From the NCBI RefSeq assembly GCF_000210895.1, contig NC_015964.1:827501-891500 (forward strand): DNA of 64,000 nucleotides, read 5' to 3'. Below the pieces are notes generated by a model that had not been told where the DNA came from, did not search any database, and saw only the letters and a program-made list of their open reading frames with translations. The stretch is from Haemophilus parainfluenzae T3T1 (GTDB lineage: Bacteria > Pseudomonadota > Gammaproteobacteria > Enterobacterales > Pasteurellaceae). The position numbers and the translations under genes were made by a program. Each line of letters begins with the position of its first letter. The stretch's first letter is position 1. Of the stretch, positions 61,450-64,000 are shown piece after piece.

Positions 61450-62442
61450 ATGAAATTTAATCTCTCTAAATTAAGTTTAACAATTCTTGCAACTGTAACG
61501 TTAGCCGCCTGTGGAAGTAGCGGTGGTAGCAATACTCAACCAGCTGATCAAGCAAAACTAACTGAGCAAGTAAAACCAGCTGAGCCAGTAAAACCAGCTG
61601 AGACAGTAAAACCAGCTGAGACAGTAAAACCGGCTGAGCCAGTAAAACCGGCTGAGCCAGTAAAACCGGCTGAGACAGTAAAACCGGCTGAGACAGTAAA
61701 ACCGGCTGAGACAGTAAAACCAGCTGAACAACCAAAAAATGAAGAACAAATTGTGCTTAGTCGAGTAGGATTTGAGGTTAATAAAGAGACTAGAGTAGTT
61801 ACTACAATTGAAAGACAAATACATGATGACAATAATGTGAATCTTGTTAATGTTGAAGGTCAAGCAATTGAAATTATTCCATCAGGGTATTACGAACGTC
61901 CAGTCATTGGAACTAATGAGAAAGAAGTACTACAGGCAGATTCTCCTGAATTGCGTTCTATTAGTGGCAAAAACTATAAAAATATTCGTTGGGGGAAATT
62001 TACGGAGCCTACTTTAGGTTCTGATTATTATGTTGCATTTGGTGTAAATCCAACAACAGAAATGCCACAATCAGGTACTGCAAATTATATTGGAAATGGT
62101 ATGCATGTAGAGAAGCGTGCTGAACACTTAGACTCTAACTTATCATTCGTAAAACTAACAGCTAATTTCGCAGATAAAACATTAAATGGAACAATTTCTT
62201 TAGCAAACACAGGCTATAAGGATGTTCTTGTATCAAATAGGCTTGCTGGAGGCGCGCTTTCTCCAGAGATACACTTCGATGATGTTTCCTTATCTGCCCA
62301 AATTCAAGGCAATAAATTTAGTGGAACAAGCGAGAAAGGTGTTCATGCCGAAGGTGGGTTCTATGGAAAAGATGCTGAAGAAGTCGCTGGAACTTACAAA
62401 GGAAAAGATGCTATGGGTGTCTTTGGTGCTAGAAAAAATTAG
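61450..62442 (+). CDS. TbpB-like (Slam-type) surface lipoprotein with hexapeptide repeats
   Basis: A 330-residue lipoprotein precursor (lipobox LAAC, acylation at C21). Residues 40-93 are nine tandem xVKPAE hexapeptides. The rest resembles a transferrin-binding-protein-like barrel handle: YYVAFGVNP, GTANYIGNGMH, ANFADKTLNGTI, GNKFSGTSEKG, and the terminal EGGFYGKDAEEVAGTYKGKD...GVFGARKN that is typical of TbpB-type and hemophilin-type beta-barrels. Such proteins are often displayed by Slam translocons; no Slam gene is adjacent. The ligand is unknown. Confidence 0.82.
   Translation: MKFNLSKLSLTILATVTLAACGSSGGSNTQPADQAKLTEQVKPAEPVKPAETVKPAETVKPAEPVKPAEPVKPAETVKPAETVKPAETVKPAEQPKNEEQIVLSRVGFEVNKETRVVTTIERQIHDDNNVNLVNVEGQAIEIIPSGYYERPVIGTNEKEVLQADSPELRSISGKNYKNIRWGKFTEPTLGSDYYVAFGVNPTTEMPQSGTANYIGNGMHVEKRAEHLDSNLSFVKLTANFADKTLNGTISLANTGYKDVLVSNRLAGGALSPEIHFDDVSLSAQIQGNKFSGTSEKGVHAEGGFYGKDAEEVAGTYKGKDAMGVFGARKN
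61567..61728 (+). repeat. Nine 18-bp in-frame repeats in the lipoprotein gene
   Basis: Nine copies of an 18-bp unit (x-GTA-AAA-CCx-GCT-GAx) encode Q/P/T-VKPAE. Units 4-8 use CCG where the outer ones use CCA, which suggests internal duplication. Copy number changes would lengthen the linker without a frameshift. Confidence 0.95.
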
Positions 62443-62460
62443 AAATTTTCTGTCAATTTA

Positions 62461-62491
62461 AAAGCAAGCCTTGAGCTTGCTTTATTTTTAT
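62461..62491 (+). terminator. Terminator after the TbpB-like lipoprotein gene
   Basis: AAAGCAAGC-CTTGA-GCTTGCTTT with a T-rich tail. Confidence 0.85.
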
Positions 62492-62558
62492 ACTTGAGAT
62501 AGAAATAAATATCTAATTTAGATTTATAATAGATAAAATTTTTTAACAGGAACTCAGA

Positions 62559-62813
62559 ATGGAACTTTCACAACGTTATAAACAAGCAGCCAAGGAGGCT
62601 CGCTGGGCATTAGGTTTAGCTATTTTTTATGTAATTGGATGGTGTGTATGTGCTTATTTACCGAAAGACTCGCCTGGGCCGATAGGTTTTCCGTTGTGGT
62701 TTGAATTATCCTGTATTTATTTACCCATTTTGTTTGTAGTGATTGGGTATTGGATTGTCAAAATTGTCTTTTTAGATATCCCGCTAGATGTTGAATCAAA
62801 GGAGAATAAATAA
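62559..62813 (+). CDS. yhdT: YhdT family small membrane protein (DUF997)
   Basis: An 84-residue protein with two membrane helices (about 17-37 and 50-72), matching YhdT, which in E. coli is encoded before panF. Function is unknown, but the linkage suggests a helper role for the symporter. Its stop overlaps the panF start (TAATG). Confidence 0.9.
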   Translation: MELSQRYKQAAKEARWALGLAIFYVIGWCVCAYLPKDSPGPIGFPLWFELSCIYLPILFVVIGYWIVKIVFLDIPLDVESKENK

Positions 62814-64000
62814 TGAATTTAGGTATTATTCTCCCTTTAGTAATCTACTTAGTCTTTATTTTTGGTGCGGCATTATTTGCTTATGTAAAACGAAGTAAAG
62901 GGGATTTCCTAACAGAATATTATGTGGGAAATCGCTCCATGACGGGCTTTGTGCTTGCGATGACAACAGCTTCCACTTATGCCAGTGCAAGTTCTTTTGT
63001 TGGTGGACCAGGGGCTGCCTATAAATATGGGCTAGGTTGGGTATTGCTCGCCATGATCCAAGTGCCGGCTGTGTGGTTAGCCTTAGGTGCATTGGGCAAA
63101 AAGTTTGCATTACTTTCTCGCGAAACTAATGCGCTTACTATCAATGATTTATTTCTCTATCGTTATAAAAATAAATATCTCGTTTGGATTTCCAGTCTAG
63201 CATTGTTGCTTGCCTTCTTTGCCGCTATGGTCGTGCAATTTATTGGTGGCGCAAGATTGCTTGAAACCACGATAGGGATTCCTTACACTCATGCCTTGCT
63301 TATTTTCGCCTTAACGGTTGGTATTTATACGTTTATTGGTGGTTTCCGAGCCGTCGTATTAACTGATACGATTCAAGGTACGGTAATGATTTTTGGTACA
63401 ATCGTGCTATTAGTGGGCGTTATTTACCATCTCGGTGGCGTAGAAAGTGCGGTCAATAAATTAACTGAAATTGATCCGAGTTTAGTAAGTCCTTACGGCC
63501 CGAATGAGATGCTTGATTTTCAATTTATGGCATCGTTTTGGATCCTAGTCTGTTTCGGTGTGGTTGGTTTACCACATACAGCCGTCCGTTGTATGGCTTT
63601 CAAAGACAGTAAAGCCTTACATCGAGGTATGCTCATTGGGACGATTGTCCTTTCTGTGATTATGTTAGGGATGCATTTGGCGGGTGCTTTAGGACGTGCC
63701 GTTGTGCCTGATTTGACCGTATCAGATAAAGTCATTCCAACCTTAATGTTGGAAGTGCTCCCACCTATTGTTGCAGGGATTTTCTTAGCGGCGCCGATGT
63801 CTGCGATCATGTCCACAGTTGATGCACAACTCATTCAATCCTCCTCAATTTTTGTGAAAGACTTATATCTTGCAAGCAAACCTGAAGCAGCGAAGAATGA
63901 AAAACGAATTAGCCGTATTTCATCAGTCATCACACTGATTTTATCGGCGTTGCTAATTCTCGCGGCACTGAATCCACCAGATATGATTATTTGGTTGAAT
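62813..64000 (+). CDS. panF: Sodium/pantothenate symporter PanF (5' part, cut by window end)
   Basis: The first 396 codons of a sodium:solute symporter; the E. coli protein has about 483 residues. Translation begins MNLGIILPLVIYLVF and includes YYVGNRSMTGFVLAMTTAS, YTFIGGFRAVVLTD and AAPMSAIMSTVDAQLIQSSS, which match PanF. It imports pantothenate for coenzyme A synthesis. Overlaps yhdT by one base. Confidence 0.93.
   Translation, partial: MNLGIILPLVIYLVFIFGAALFAYVKRSKGDFLTEYYVGNRSMTGFVLAMTTASTYASASSFVGGPGAAYKYGLGWVLLAMIQVPAVWLALGALGKKFALLSRETNALTINDLFLYRYKNKYLVWISSLALLLAFFAAMVVQFIGGARLLETTIGIPYTHALLIFALTVGIYTFIGGFRAVVLTDTIQGTVMIFGTIVLLVGVIYHLGGVESAVNKLTEIDPSLVSPYGPNEMLDFQFMASFWILVCFGVVGLPHTAVRCMAFKDSKALHRGMLIGTIVLSVIMLGMHLAGALGRAVVPDLTVSDKVIPTLMLEVLPPIVAGIFLAAPMSAIMSTVDAQLIQSSSIFVKDLYLASKPEAAKNEKRISRISSVITLILSALLILAALNPPDMIIWLN

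Noticed and set aside
61466-61863. Antisense frames over the lipoprotein repeats
   Set aside because: Periodic leucine- or phenylalanine-rich peptides produced only by the 18-bp repeat on the other strand.

Overview
The window is a chromosomal segment of a Haemophilus-type Pasteurellaceae genome. The 9-base DNA uptake signal AAGTGCGGT (or ACCGCACTT) recurs throughout, inside genes, between them and as inverted pairs that form terminators. Protein sequences and gene clusters (nudC-hemE-yjaG-hupA, fba/pgk/RNase T2/ferredoxin, menB-menC-aroQ-accB-accC-yhdT-panF, plsC-ftsP, narQ-murB) fit this group. Intact hemE and hemN argue for a heme-prototrophic (X-factor independent) species such as the H. 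parainfluenzae group, not H. influenzae; the species name is an inference.

Layout. 1-3.5 kb: 3' part of an rRNA operon (tRNA-Glu in the spacer, 23S, 5S, terminator). 3.6-11.3 kb: yihI, a DUF2489 gene and hemN, then lysA/lptM divergent from cyaY-recQ, then a YjjI-type glycyl radical enzyme with no activase beside it. 11.4-17.3 kb: membrane protein, heptosyltransferase, fba, a small orphan lipoprotein, pgk, RNase T2, ferredoxin, DUF1232 mini-protein. 17.4-25 kb: MFS transporter, narQ, murB, rpoH, plsY, folB, and a CDF exporter divergent from a MerR regulator. 25-28.7 kb: nnrS with a three-gene ABC importer. 28.8-39 kb is the most accessory-looking part: YjbR-like gene, short leader ORF, a 2225-residue trimeric autotransporter with a 950-bp internal duplication, a GT8 glycosyltransferase behind a 104-bp AAACT/AAAACT simple-sequence repeat, a GT2 glycosyltransferase broken by one stop codon, and a secreted hypothetical protein. 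39-64 kb: ftsP-plsC, lpxH, glmS with a DeoR regulator, hupA-yjaG-hemE-nudC, a DUF3290 gene broken by a stop codon next to a YetF-like gene, tyrP, yicC, ygfZ, anmK-murQ, a phosphohexomutase, a lipoprotein, menB-menC-aroQ-accB-accC, a TbpB-like surface lipoprotein with hexapeptide repeats, yhdT and the start of panF.

Functional themes are cell-envelope building and recycling (murB, glmS, anmK, murQ, lpxH, plsC, plsY, heptosyltransferase, ftsP), heme and menaquinone synthesis, anaerobic/nitrate physiology (narQ, nnrS, glycyl radical enzyme) and surface variation (adhesin, repeat-controlled glycosyltransferase, repeat-bearing lipoprotein). I saw no prophage, insertion sequence, CRISPR array or obvious new defence system. 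The most unusual items are the adhesin with its leader and duplication, the compound repeat before the GT8 gene, and the two single-stop pseudogenes.
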